Shown: positions 39,726 through 47,786 of the stretch, one piece after another
How the letters are laid out: every line of letters starts with the position of its first letter
Numbering within the stretch: position 1 is the first letter of the stretch
Assembly (NCBI RefSeq): GCF_012275515.1
Contig: NZ_JAAZQL010000013.1
Location: 20,949 to 84,948 of the forward strand
From: Novosphingobium sp. SG707
GTDB taxonomy: Bacteria > Pseudomonadota > Alphaproteobacteria > Sphingomonadales > Sphingomonadaceae
Direction of reading: 5' to 3'
Length of the DNA: 64,000 bases
Notes under the pieces: generated by a model
What the model was told of the DNA's origin: nothing
What the model saw: only the letters and a program-made list of their open reading frames with translations
The model's database searches: none
Made by a program: the position numbers and the translations under genes

Positions 39726-41184
39726 GGTCGGACACCTCGATCAGAATGCGGCGATAGCGGGTAAGGGCGGGCGTACCATTGTCGGTGACGGCAAGGATGA
39801 CATGAGCCATGCGCACCGGCGGGCATTTCATTTGCGGGAAATCCAGCCAACTCTTGGCGCAGCGCGCGGCGACTTTCACCGTGGCGCGGGCCGTGTCGGC
39901 ATCGGCGATTTCCAGCGCGGGATTGGGCGATGCGCCGTCAAACCCGGCCTCGTCATAGGCGAACCAGCGATAGGTCAGCTTGTTGCCATCAGGATCGCGG
40001 CTGGCGGCGGCGTCCAGCGTGATGGACTGGCCCACTTTGGCCTTGATGGCGATGGGCGCAAGACCTGCGCTGCCGTTGACGACAGGCATTGGCGCATGGT
40101 TGGCCTTGGCGGGGAATTGGATGGTCCAGTCCATCCGCGCGGCGAAATCATTCTGAAACGCCTCGCGCCAGCGCCAGATCGTGGCCTGATCGCTGGTATG
40201 GTCGCCCACCGTGTCGGCGCTGGTCACGCGCATGAAGGCATCGCCCCCCTGCGTCCAGATCTTGTGGCTCTCGCCCGCTGGCTGGCGCAGCAGATAGCGT
40301 CCGCCCCAGCCGCCCCAGTTCGGCTTGTCCTGCGCGTTCAGCCCGTTGGTGATGAGGCCAAGGAAGGAAGGCGTGTCGCCTTCCATGATGAACATATGGC
40401 GCGGATAGGCGGCGCCCAGCGGGCCTTTGGCGCGGATGTTCCGATCCAGCCATTCGTTGGACACCGGCGTGAAATTGGCCCCTGCACCATTGCGGTAATA
40501 TTTGTCGCCCGAAATGCCGGTCCATGTCGCGGCGGCATAATCACCGCTGTCGGGGGAAGAGGGCGTGCCGATCCAGAACAGGCCGGGATAGGTGCGACGA
40601 AGCTGCGCGCCCGCATCGTCCTGATCGCTGATGGCGTAAACGCGCAGGCGGGCGATCAGCGCGTCGAATTCCCCTGCGGGCAGGGTCTTTTGCGCATGGC
40701 CCAGCGCTTCAGCCAGCGTATTGCCGCCGCCCCACAGGCCCACCCAGAGCGGGCGCGGATCGGGCCGCCGCGCCGCCTCGATCAGGGCCAGCGCGGCGGG
40801 CGAGGGATGGTCCATATCCACCGCGGCCATGCCATAGCCCGCGCGCCCAGCGTAAACGCGCTGCGCCATCGCCTCGCCGGTGGGATAGGCCGGATCGTGC
40901 AGGCGCAGATTGCCCGCCACCTTGCCATAGGCGTCGATCACCTTGTGCATGATCTCGGGGCTGACCTTTTCGCGCTGCCACACCGATGTGGTGGCGCCCA
41001 GGCCTTCGATGTCGATCTCGTTCGAATAGAGCAGCAGACGCACCAGCGACATCTGGTCGTCCGGCTCATTGCCGATGTCGGACAGGACGAAGAGGCGAGG
41101 ATGAGGTTCTGCCGGGGCGGCGGCCTGAACCGCAGGCGCGGCGGCCAGCAAAAGGGCGGCCGAGAGCATGGGCAGACGGGGCAT
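39718..41184 (-). CDS. DUF1593/Sde182-like secreted protein with nucleoside-hydrolase-like domain
   Basis: A 488-residue exported protein. After the signal peptide MPRLPMLSAALLLAAAPAV comes a nucleoside-hydrolase-like domain with RLFVLSDIGNEPDDQMSLV, the Asp-rich loop that would bind calcium, and DIEGLGATTSVW. A beta-sandwich C-terminal domain starts near residue 370 (AKVGQSITLDAAASRDPDGNK), as in Sde182-type proteins. These proteins occur in many polysaccharide loci, but no activity is established that I can name. It lies between GH30 and GH51 genes, so it probably acts on a glycosidic or ribosyl-like bond in the same polymer. Confidence 0.85.
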   Translation of the reverse strand: MPRLPMLSAALLLAAAPAVQAAAPAEPHPRLFVLSDIGNEPDDQMSLVRLLLYSNEIDIEGLGATTSVWQREKVSPEIMHKVIDAYGKVAGNLRLHDPAYPTGEAMAQRVYAGRAGYGMAAVDMDHPSPAALALIEAARRPDPRPLWVGLWGGGNTLAEALGHAQKTLPAGEFDALIARLRVYAISDQDDAGAQLRRTYPGLFWIGTPSSPDSGDYAAATWTGISGDKYYRNGAGANFTPVSNEWLDRNIRAKGPLGAAYPRHMFIMEGDTPSFLGLITNGLNAQDKPNWGGWGGRYLLRQPAGESHKIWTQGGDAFMRVTSADTVGDHTSDQATIWRWREAFQNDFAARMDWTIQFPAKANHAPMPVVNGSAGLAPIAIKAKVGQSITLDAAASRDPDGNKLTYRWFAYDEAGFDGASPNPALEIADADTARATVKVAARCAKSWLDFPQMKCPPVRMAHVILAVTDNGTPALTRYRRILIEVSDHD

Positions 41185-41273
41185 CGCTTTCTCCTGTTTA
41201 TGGCTGGCCCCGCCGGGATGAAGGGCGGGGCCAAGGCTCTTTCGGCCTTTGGGGGCATTACGGTTTCTTGCGA

Positions 41274-42848
41274 TTAGCCTTCGATTTTTACGACGACAAC
41301 CGATTTTGCCGGAATATCGAGCAGCAATTTGCCGCCCCCGATCCGTCCGCCATTAAAAGGCGCGGGCGCGATCTCTTCCTTCTGACCCGGCGTATTATGC
41401 GCGTCCAGCTTGGCCGCCGTCAGCACCTGTCCCGAAACCTTGCTGCCTTTCAGCCCGCCAAGGTCGAGTGCAAGCTTGTAGCCCTTGTCCTTGTCGGCAT
41501 TGGCCACCGCCACATAGGTCTTGCCATCCTTGGCCTTGGCCGCGCTGACGGTAAAGGCGGGGAAAGATCCGCTCTCGGCCTTGAGCATGGGGGCTGGCGC
41601 ATTGACCGGAATGAAGGTCGCGTCCTGAAACGGCGTGTACATGGCGAAAGTGTAATAGGTCGGCGTTTTGGCCAATTTATCGCCATCGGTCAGCAGCATG
41701 GCCTGAAGCACGTTCACCGCCTGGGCAATATTCGCCATCCGCACCCGGTCGGCATGGGCATGGAAGATATTCAGCGTGATCCCCGCCACCAGCGCGTCGC
41801 GCAACGTGTTCTGCTGATAGAGATGGCCCGGTTCCGTGCCGGGTTCGGTGCGATACCATGTGCCCCATTCATCGACGAACAGGCCGATCCGCTTTTTCGG
41901 GTCCACCTTGTCCATCACCGCCTCATGCCCGCGCAGGATCTCTTCCATGCGCGAGGCCTGATAGAGGATCTCGTTCCAGTGCGAGGCGGGAAAACCGGTG
42001 GCCATGGCGCTGTCGCGTTGCGCCCAGTCGCCATGCCACACGGTGTAGTAGTGCAGCGAGATGGCATCCATTTGCTCGCCTGCATTTTTCAGGACGACTT
42101 CCATCCACTTGGTGTCGTCATTGTTCGGACCCGATGCGACCCGGAGAGCCGAATTGTCATTATGCATATGGAAGGTTGCGCCGTTCTTGTGAAAGAAGGT
42201 TGCAAATTTCCGATATTCATTTGCGAAGTATTCCGGAGTCTGCGCGCCGCCGCATCCCCATGCCTCGTTGCCGATGCCCACGAAATCGACCTTGAAGGGC
42301 GCGGCATGGCCATTGGCGCGGCGCTCCTGTGCCAGCGTGTCCTCGCCCCTGGATGTCAGATAATCCATCCATTCGCGCATGACGGCGGGCGTGGCGGTGG
42401 CCATGTTGATGGCGACATAGGTGTCGGTGTTGATCTGCTCGGCAAAGTCGAAGAACTCGTGGGTGCCAAAGGCGTTGGTTTCCAATCCGCCCCACCAGTC
42501 GTTCTTGCGCACCGGACGCTTGGCCGCCGGGCCAATGCCGTCGCGCCAGTTATAGATATCGGCAAAGCACCCGCCCGGCCAGCGCACCACCGGCACCTTG
42601 ATGGCTTTGAGCGCCTCGACCACGTCGCTGCGGATGCCGCGCGTGTTCGGGATCGCGCTGTCCGGCCCGACCCAGATGCCATCATAAATATCGCGGCCCA
42701 GATGTTCGGCAAATTGCCCCTGAATATGGCGCGCAATGACCGGGCCGGGCTGGTCGGCCCGGATCGCCCCGTTGATGACGTCCTGCGCGGCGGCAGGGGT
42801 TGCAAAGGCCACCGCGGCGGTGGCCATCAGCGAGGCGATCCGGCGCAT
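41274..42848 (-). CDS. GH51 alpha-L-arabinofuranosidase, secreted
   Basis: A 524-residue enzyme with signal peptide MRRIASLMATAAVAFATPAAAQ. GQFAEHLGRDIYDGIWVG and RWPGGCFADIYNWRDG are the GH51 start blocks; the acid/base Glu is in GIGNEAWGCGG near residue 185 and the nucleophile in LFVDEWGTWYRTEPG near 320. The enzyme releases L-arabinofuranose from arabinan, arabinoxylan or arabinogalactan. The start at 42848 is five bases after the GH3 stop with AAGG upstream. It supplies the L-arabinose that the oxidative pathway at 50.8-58.8 kb uses. Confidence 0.95.
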   Translation of the reverse strand: MRRIASLMATAAVAFATPAAAQDVINGAIRADQPGPVIARHIQGQFAEHLGRDIYDGIWVGPDSAIPNTRGIRSDVVEALKAIKVPVVRWPGGCFADIYNWRDGIGPAAKRPVRKNDWWGGLETNAFGTHEFFDFAEQINTDTYVAINMATATPAVMREWMDYLTSRGEDTLAQERRANGHAAPFKVDFVGIGNEAWGCGGAQTPEYFANEYRKFATFFHKNGATFHMHNDNSALRVASGPNNDDTKWMEVVLKNAGEQMDAISLHYYTVWHGDWAQRDSAMATGFPASHWNEILYQASRMEEILRGHEAVMDKVDPKKRIGLFVDEWGTWYRTEPGTEPGHLYQQNTLRDALVAGITLNIFHAHADRVRMANIAQAVNVLQAMLLTDGDKLAKTPTYYTFAMYTPFQDATFIPVNAPAPMLKAESGSFPAFTVSAAKAKDGKTYVAVANADKDKGYKLALDLGGLKGSKVSGQVLTAAKLDAHNTPGQKEEIAPAPFNGGRIGGGKLLLDIPAKSVVVVKIEG

Positions 42849-42853
42849 CGACC

Positions 42854-45070
42854 TTATTCCTTCCAGCTCTTGGCGGGCAGGGTGATGCTCACCTTCTCGC
42901 CCAGATGTTCCGCATCCCGGCCCAGCGCAAAGCCATAGGCGCCCTTGGGCGTGACCCACTGGCCATCCTTCCAGTCGGCGAGCAGGCGCGGGTCGATGGT
43001 CAGCGTGACGGGCTTGGATTCCCCGGCTTTCAGCGAAACGCGGGCAAAGCCGACGAGGCGCTGCTTCACTTCGCCATTGCGGGTGGCCAGATAAAGCTGG
43101 GCCACTTCATCGCCATCGCGCGCGCCGGTGTTCCTGACCGTGAAACTCGCGGTCAGGCCCTTGAGCGCAAGGCCGCTGGTCTGGAACGTGGTATAGGACA
43201 GGCCATAGCCGAAGGGGAACAGCGCCTTCTGGCCCTTGCGGGCGAACCAGCGATAGCCGACGTCCGAGCCTTCGATGTCATAATCGGCATGAAGCTGATC
43301 GCTGCCCGAGGTGGGGTCGCCGGCAAAGTTGGGTTCAACCCAGTCGCTGCCGTCCAGCTTGGGACGGGGCAACTGATCGGTGCTGGCCGGGAAGGTGATG
43401 GGCAGGCGGCCGCCGGGGTTGGTGTCGCCAAACAGCACGCTGGCGATAGCCTCGCCGCCGCGCGCGCCCGGATACCATGCCTCGACCACGGCCTTGACCT
43501 TGCCCAGCCACGGCATCGCCACCGGCCCGCCATTTTCCAGTACGACCACGGTGTTCGGATTGGCCGCCGCCACCGCCGCGATCAATTCATCCTGACCGTT
43601 CGGCAGATGCAGGTCGGGCACGTCCAGACCTTCGGTGGTATATTGCGTGGCAAAGATCACCGCCACTTCCGACTGCCTGGCCTTTTCCACCGCATCGGTG
43701 ATGTAGCGGCCATCGCGGAAGGTCACCTTGGCCTGCGGGGCCTGCTCCTTGATCGCCTTCAACGGGCTGGAGCGGTGATAGTTCTGGCCGATGAGGCCCG
43801 CCCAGACTCCATCGCCCATGATGGGGATCGTCACGGCCGGGCCGCCTTCGCCCTGCACCTGCGAGGAACCGCCGCCCGACAGCACGCCGCCATCGGCAAA
43901 GCCGCCAATCACGGCAATCGACTTGGCGGTCTTCATCAGGGGCAACAGCCCGCCTTCATTCTTGAGCAAAACGATGCCCTGCTTGGCGGTGTCCTCGGCC
44001 ACCTTGGCATTGGCGGCGAAATCGATCTTGCCGCCCTTTTGCGCGGGGAACTTGTCGATGCCCGCCGCATAAATCGCGGTCAGCACGCGGCGGTTCATGT
44101 CATCGACGCGCGCCGCCCATTTCGGGTCGGCCTTGGCCTTGGCGGCCAGTTGGTCGGTGAAGAACACGCCCTTGTCGAGCTGTTCGCCCGATTGCTGGTC
44201 GAGGCCGTTGATCGCGGCCTCAACGCCCGGCACCGCGCCCCAGTCGGACATGACGAAGCCCTTCCAGCCCCAGTCCTTCTTGAGCACCTTGTTGAGCAGG
44301 AAATCGTTCGAGCAGGCGTTCTGGCCGCCCACGCGATTATAGGCGCACATCACCGAGAGGGGCTGGCCCTGTTCGATGCCGATTTTGAAGGCCAGCAGGT
44401 CGGATTCCTTGGCCGCCGCCTCGCTGATCTTGATGTCGACATATTTGCGGCCGGTCTCCTGACCGTTCAGCGCGAAATGCTTGATCGTGGAGATGATATG
44501 GTTCGACTGAATGCCGCGGATCGCCGCGCCCACCAGCATGCCCGACAGCAGCGGGTCTTCGGACAGATATTCAAACGTGCGGCCATTGCGCGGATCGCGC
44601 ATCAGATTGACGCCGCCCGCCAGCAGGACGTTGAAGCCCTTGGCGCGGGCCTCGCCGCCGATCATCGCGCCGCCGCGATAGAGCGCATCCGGGTTCCACG
44701 TGGCCGCCTGAAGCACGCCGGAGGGAAGGGCGGTGGCCCCATCCTTGCGCAGACCCATCACATAGGACACGCCCAGCGAAGCATCTGATTCCTTCAGAGC
44801 AGGCACGCCAAGGCGATCAATCCCGGCCACATAGCCCGCCCCCGGCACCGCATCGGCGGGGATCTTCGTCGTGCCGATGCCCAGATCCATCGGCATGATG
44901 CCATGGGTCAGGATGGTCTTTTCTTGCGGAAGCATCGCCTTGACGGTGGCGGCGGCGCGAGCGTCGGCCTTGGCCACATCCTGCGCATTGGGGGCCTGCG
45001 CGGCGGCGGGCTGGGCGGCAAGAGCCAGCGCCATCGCGCTGATCGAAGTCCAGACCTTGGGGGTGCTCAT
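42854..45070 (-). CDS. GH3 family beta-glycosidase, secreted
   Basis: A 738-residue GH3 enzyme with signal peptide and cleavage near AAQPAAAQ. The N-terminal barrel has STIKHFALNGQETGR and the nucleophile Asp in WKGFVMSDWGAV near 285; the C-terminal sandwich has the acid/base Glu region, PYTTEGLD-like as TQYTTEGLDVPDL. A fibronectin-III-like tail follows near 645. Beta-glucosidase, beta-xylosidase or beta-galactosidase activity are all possible. The start at 45070 (MSTPKVW) follows GAGG at nine bases. It heads the GH3-GH51-DUF1593-GH30 operon. Confidence 0.94.
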   Translation of the reverse strand: MSTPKVWTSISAMALALAAQPAAAQAPNAQDVAKADARAAATVKAMLPQEKTILTHGIMPMDLGIGTTKIPADAVPGAGYVAGIDRLGVPALKESDASLGVSYVMGLRKDGATALPSGVLQAATWNPDALYRGGAMIGGEARAKGFNVLLAGGVNLMRDPRNGRTFEYLSEDPLLSGMLVGAAIRGIQSNHIISTIKHFALNGQETGRKYVDIKISEAAAKESDLLAFKIGIEQGQPLSVMCAYNRVGGQNACSNDFLLNKVLKKDWGWKGFVMSDWGAVPGVEAAINGLDQQSGEQLDKGVFFTDQLAAKAKADPKWAARVDDMNRRVLTAIYAAGIDKFPAQKGGKIDFAANAKVAEDTAKQGIVLLKNEGGLLPLMKTAKSIAVIGGFADGGVLSGGGSSQVQGEGGPAVTIPIMGDGVWAGLIGQNYHRSSPLKAIKEQAPQAKVTFRDGRYITDAVEKARQSEVAVIFATQYTTEGLDVPDLHLPNGQDELIAAVAAANPNTVVVLENGGPVAMPWLGKVKAVVEAWYPGARGGEAIASVLFGDTNPGGRLPITFPASTDQLPRPKLDGSDWVEPNFAGDPTSGSDQLHADYDIEGSDVGYRWFARKGQKALFPFGYGLSYTTFQTSGLALKGLTASFTVRNTGARDGDEVAQLYLATRNGEVKQRLVGFARVSLKAGESKPVTLTIDPRLLADWKDGQWVTPKGAYGFALGRDAEHLGEKVSITLPAKSWKE

Positions 45071-45122
45071 CACTGTCATCCTCGTATGTTCAGATAGGCA
45101 ATAGTGCGAAGGGGCACACATG

Positions 45123-45155
45123 AAAAAAGCGGGTGCGGCCAAAGACCGCACCCGC
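45123..45155 (-). terminator. Rho-independent terminator of the TonB receptor gene
   Basis: On the minus strand a perfect ten-base stem (GCGGGTGCGG and its mirror, seven-base loop) is followed by six T residues, 28 bases after the receptor stop. A textbook terminator that separates the receptor from the GH3 operon. Confidence 0.9.
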
Positions 45156-45182
45156 CCTCCCTCATGGCTCGTTTGTGTTCAC

Positions 45183-47465
45183 TTAGAACTTCACACCGGC
45201 GCGGACGCCATAGGTGCGCGGTTCTTCCATCGTCACGGCGGGCGTATTGCCGGCCACGGCATTGGCCACGGTGATCACGTTTTCCAGATTCTTGGCATAG
45301 CCCTGAATGTACCAGCGGTCGTGGGGCGCCTTGTAGGTCAGCGTCACGTCGGTCTTGGTATAGCTGGGCATACGGAACTGATAGAGCATGTTCAGGTCCG
45401 AGATGTAATATTCGGACGAGAGCTGGGTGCGCGCTCCGGCTTCAACATGGCCGCCATTGGCCAGGTCAAAGTTGCGGGTATAGCCAAAGGTTGCGGTCCA
45501 CTTGGGCGCGTGATCCAGTTGCTTGCCGCTGAAATTCACCGTCTGGCCCGAGGAGTTGGTGGGCGAGAAGCTCGAGAAGCGGGCGTTGGTGTAGTTCAGC
45601 GCAATGTTGAACGTGTCATCCGAAGTCGGCTTCAGGATGGTTTCGGTTTCCACGCCGTCGATCTTGGCCGTGCCCGCGTTCTGGATCAGCGTCTGCAACA
45701 CCTTGGCGCCGGTGGTGGCGTCGGTCAGCGTGGCAGCCTGCGAAAGCTGGAGGTTGCTGTAATCATAGTGGAAGGCCGAAGCGTTGAAACGCACCTTACC
45801 GTCGGCGAACTTGAACTTCACGCCGCCTTCATAGGCGGTGAGCTGTTCGGGGTGATAGTAGAGCTGACCGGCGCTGAGCGCGCAGCCCAGACCCGAACCG
45901 CTGACGCAGCCGTCATTGAAGCCGCCCGCCTTATAGCCGGTCGAGACGTTGAAATAGGCAAGGCCCAGGCCCGGCACGTCATAGTCGACGCCGACCTTCC
46001 ACGTCACCTTTTCGAACGTGGCCGAGGCGATGTTCAGGTTGAGCGTGCAGGTGGTGCCCACGCACTGCGAACCGAACGCCGAGGGGACCGAGGCCTGATT
46101 GGGGAAATACAGCACCGTGGCGCCGTTACGCGACTTGAAGTCGTTGGTGTAGCGCACGCCGCCCGTGATGTGCAGGCCGGGCTGAACGTCATAGGTGATT
46201 TGGGCAAAGCCAGCCTTCGAGCGCGACACGGTCGGGCCCTGCGGGAAGGCATAGCCCGAAGCGCCGCTGTAGACCATCGAGGAGAGCGGGTTGCCCAGCG
46301 TATAGTTCAGATACGACTTTTCCTCGAAGAAATAGCCGCCTGCCTGACCATGCAGCTTGTTGCCCTTGCCGAAGGCCAGACGCAGTTCCTGCGAATTCTG
46401 GTGATAGCGGCCCCAGAAGGTCGCCGGGTTTTCCAGCACGCCAAGGAACAGCAGGTCCTGCGTGAAGTCCTGCTTGGATTCGCGATACGAACCCAGATAG
46501 GTCACGTCGATCGTGTCGGTCAGGTTGTAGGTGAACTCACCCATCACACCCTTGGTCGTGTTCCACTTATAGCTGGAATACTGCTGACCATAGCCCAGAC
46601 CGCGATAGGCGTTCGCGCTCTTGCCCGAGATGAAGGTCGGGTTCACGCCCACGGTGCCGGTGTTGGTGTAGAAGTTGCTGAGCGGCACAACGTTGGTCAT
46701 CGAACCGCGCTGGCTCGAATAATCGCCGCGCACCACGAACTTCAGGCGGCCGATATCGCCGCCGAACGACAGGCGGGTGGAGAAGATCTTGCGATAGGGG
46801 TTGAGCGGATAGGCCGGGTTGGTGGCCGTTTCCAGAACGTTGCCGTCCTGACGGTCAAAGTTGGCGGCCAGACGCACGCCCAGCGAATTGCCGATCGGCG
46901 CGTTGATCATGCCGGTGTAGTTCTGGCTGTTCAGATTGCCGACCTTGGCGTCGAACGAACCTTCCCACTTGGCCTTGGGGCGGGCCGACTGAACATTTAC
47001 GACGCCTGCGGTGGTGTTGCGGCCATAGAGCGTGCCCTGGGGGCCGCGCAGCACTTCAACCTGCGCCACGTCGAAGAAGGCGCCCTTCTGGTCCTGCGGG
47101 CGGGCGATATAGATGCCGTCGAGCAGGAAGGCGGCCGAGGGGTCGCCCTTTTCGGTGCCGTCGGTGCTGGTCACGCCGCGGATGGCGATGCGTACGCCGT
47201 CGCCGCTTTCGGTGATGGCAAGGTTGGGGGCAACCTGGGCCAGCGAGCGCGGATCGGTGATGCCGGCGCTGCGCAGGCTGTCGCCGGTCACGGCGGTCAT
47301 GGCGACCGGGGTCTTGGACAGCAGGGTGCTCTGGCGGGTCGCGGTCACCACGATGTCGCCCGAATTGGCGGCGGGTGCCGGAGCGTCGGCGCTCTGGGCA
47401 AAGGCGGGGGTCGCGACGGACAGGGCAAGGGCAACGGCAGCGCCGCCCAGCAGATGCGTCTTCAT
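45183..47465 (-). CDS. TonB-dependent receptor for an arabinose oligosaccharide (predicted)
   Basis: A 760-residue outer-membrane receptor. The signal peptide MKTHLLGGAAVALALSVAT is followed by SGDIVVTATRQS, the plug with LLDGIYIARPQD and VEVLRGPQGTLYGRNTTAGV, then a barrel ending TYGVRAGVKF. The ATG at 47465 has AGAGGAATTTC upstream; the frame continues to 47729 without support. It is convergent-free and ends in a strong terminator. Placed between the glycoside hydrolase operon and GH42, it most likely imports arabino-oligosaccharides released outside the cell; the ligand is inferred from location. Confidence 0.93.
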   Translation of the reverse strand: MKTHLLGGAAVALALSVATPAFAQSADAPAPAANSGDIVVTATRQSTLLSKTPVAMTAVTGDSLRSAGITDPRSLAQVAPNLAITESGDGVRIAIRGVTSTDGTEKGDPSAAFLLDGIYIARPQDQKGAFFDVAQVEVLRGPQGTLYGRNTTAGVVNVQSARPKAKWEGSFDAKVGNLNSQNYTGMINAPIGNSLGVRLAANFDRQDGNVLETATNPAYPLNPYRKIFSTRLSFGGDIGRLKFVVRGDYSSQRGSMTNVVPLSNFYTNTGTVGVNPTFISGKSANAYRGLGYGQQYSSYKWNTTKGVMGEFTYNLTDTIDVTYLGSYRESKQDFTQDLLFLGVLENPATFWGRYHQNSQELRLAFGKGNKLHGQAGGYFFEEKSYLNYTLGNPLSSMVYSGASGYAFPQGPTVSRSKAGFAQITYDVQPGLHITGGVRYTNDFKSRNGATVLYFPNQASVPSAFGSQCVGTTCTLNLNIASATFEKVTWKVGVDYDVPGLGLAYFNVSTGYKAGGFNDGCVSGSGLGCALSAGQLYYHPEQLTAYEGGVKFKFADGKVRFNASAFHYDYSNLQLSQAATLTDATTGAKVLQTLIQNAGTAKIDGVETETILKPTSDDTFNIALNYTNARFSSFSPTNSSGQTVNFSGKQLDHAPKWTATFGYTRNFDLANGGHVEAGARTQLSSEYYISDLNMLYQFRMPSYTKTDVTLTYKAPHDRWYIQGYAKNLENVITVANAVAGNTPAVTMEEPRTYGVRAGVKF

Positions 47466-47786
47466 GAAATTCCTCTCTATCAAACCGGCTAAAGATTTGG
47501 GGGTAGCGCGCTTTGGGCTGCTCGGTCTTCGGCTGGCGCGGAGTTGGCGGGGCCTGTCAGCGCTGTCAAGGCGACTCGGTAAAAGTCCTACCAATTGATA
47601 GGTGATTCTTTTGTATTTACTTCTCGATGTTGCGCAAATGGCACAGGCAATCCTGTCATTCCGTTCAGAAATGGCGGATTTTTGCCATTCTTTGATCTGG
47701 CGCAAACATCCCATATCGGCGCTGGTCAAGGCGGCGATGGGGCGCTAGGCTTGTATTAGTTTATCAAAATATCTGGGGAAGCTGAG
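47466..47786. other. Divergent control region between TonB receptor and GH42
   Basis: It has 321 non-coding bases, AT-rich towards 47600-47780. It holds a candidate GntR operator at 47584, a TTGCGCAA palindrome near 47630, an ATGGC/GCCAT hairpin near 47672-47690 and TTGTATTAGTT at 47751. No gene was seen. Confidence 0.6.
47584..47602. promoter_or_regulatory. Candidate GntR/FadR-type operator
   Basis: AGTCCTACCAATTGATAGG, with a near-palindromic CCTACCAATTGATAGG. It aligns with AGTCCGACAAATATGATAAG at 53825. Its reverse strand contains TGGTAGGACTT, one base off the TNGTNNNACNA consensus of FadR-type regulators. Confidence 0.45.

Noticed and set aside
45120..47492. Long plus-strand open frame opposite the TonB receptor
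   Set aside because: It mirrors the receptor's codons, has no signal or motif, and starts inside the receptor's terminator.
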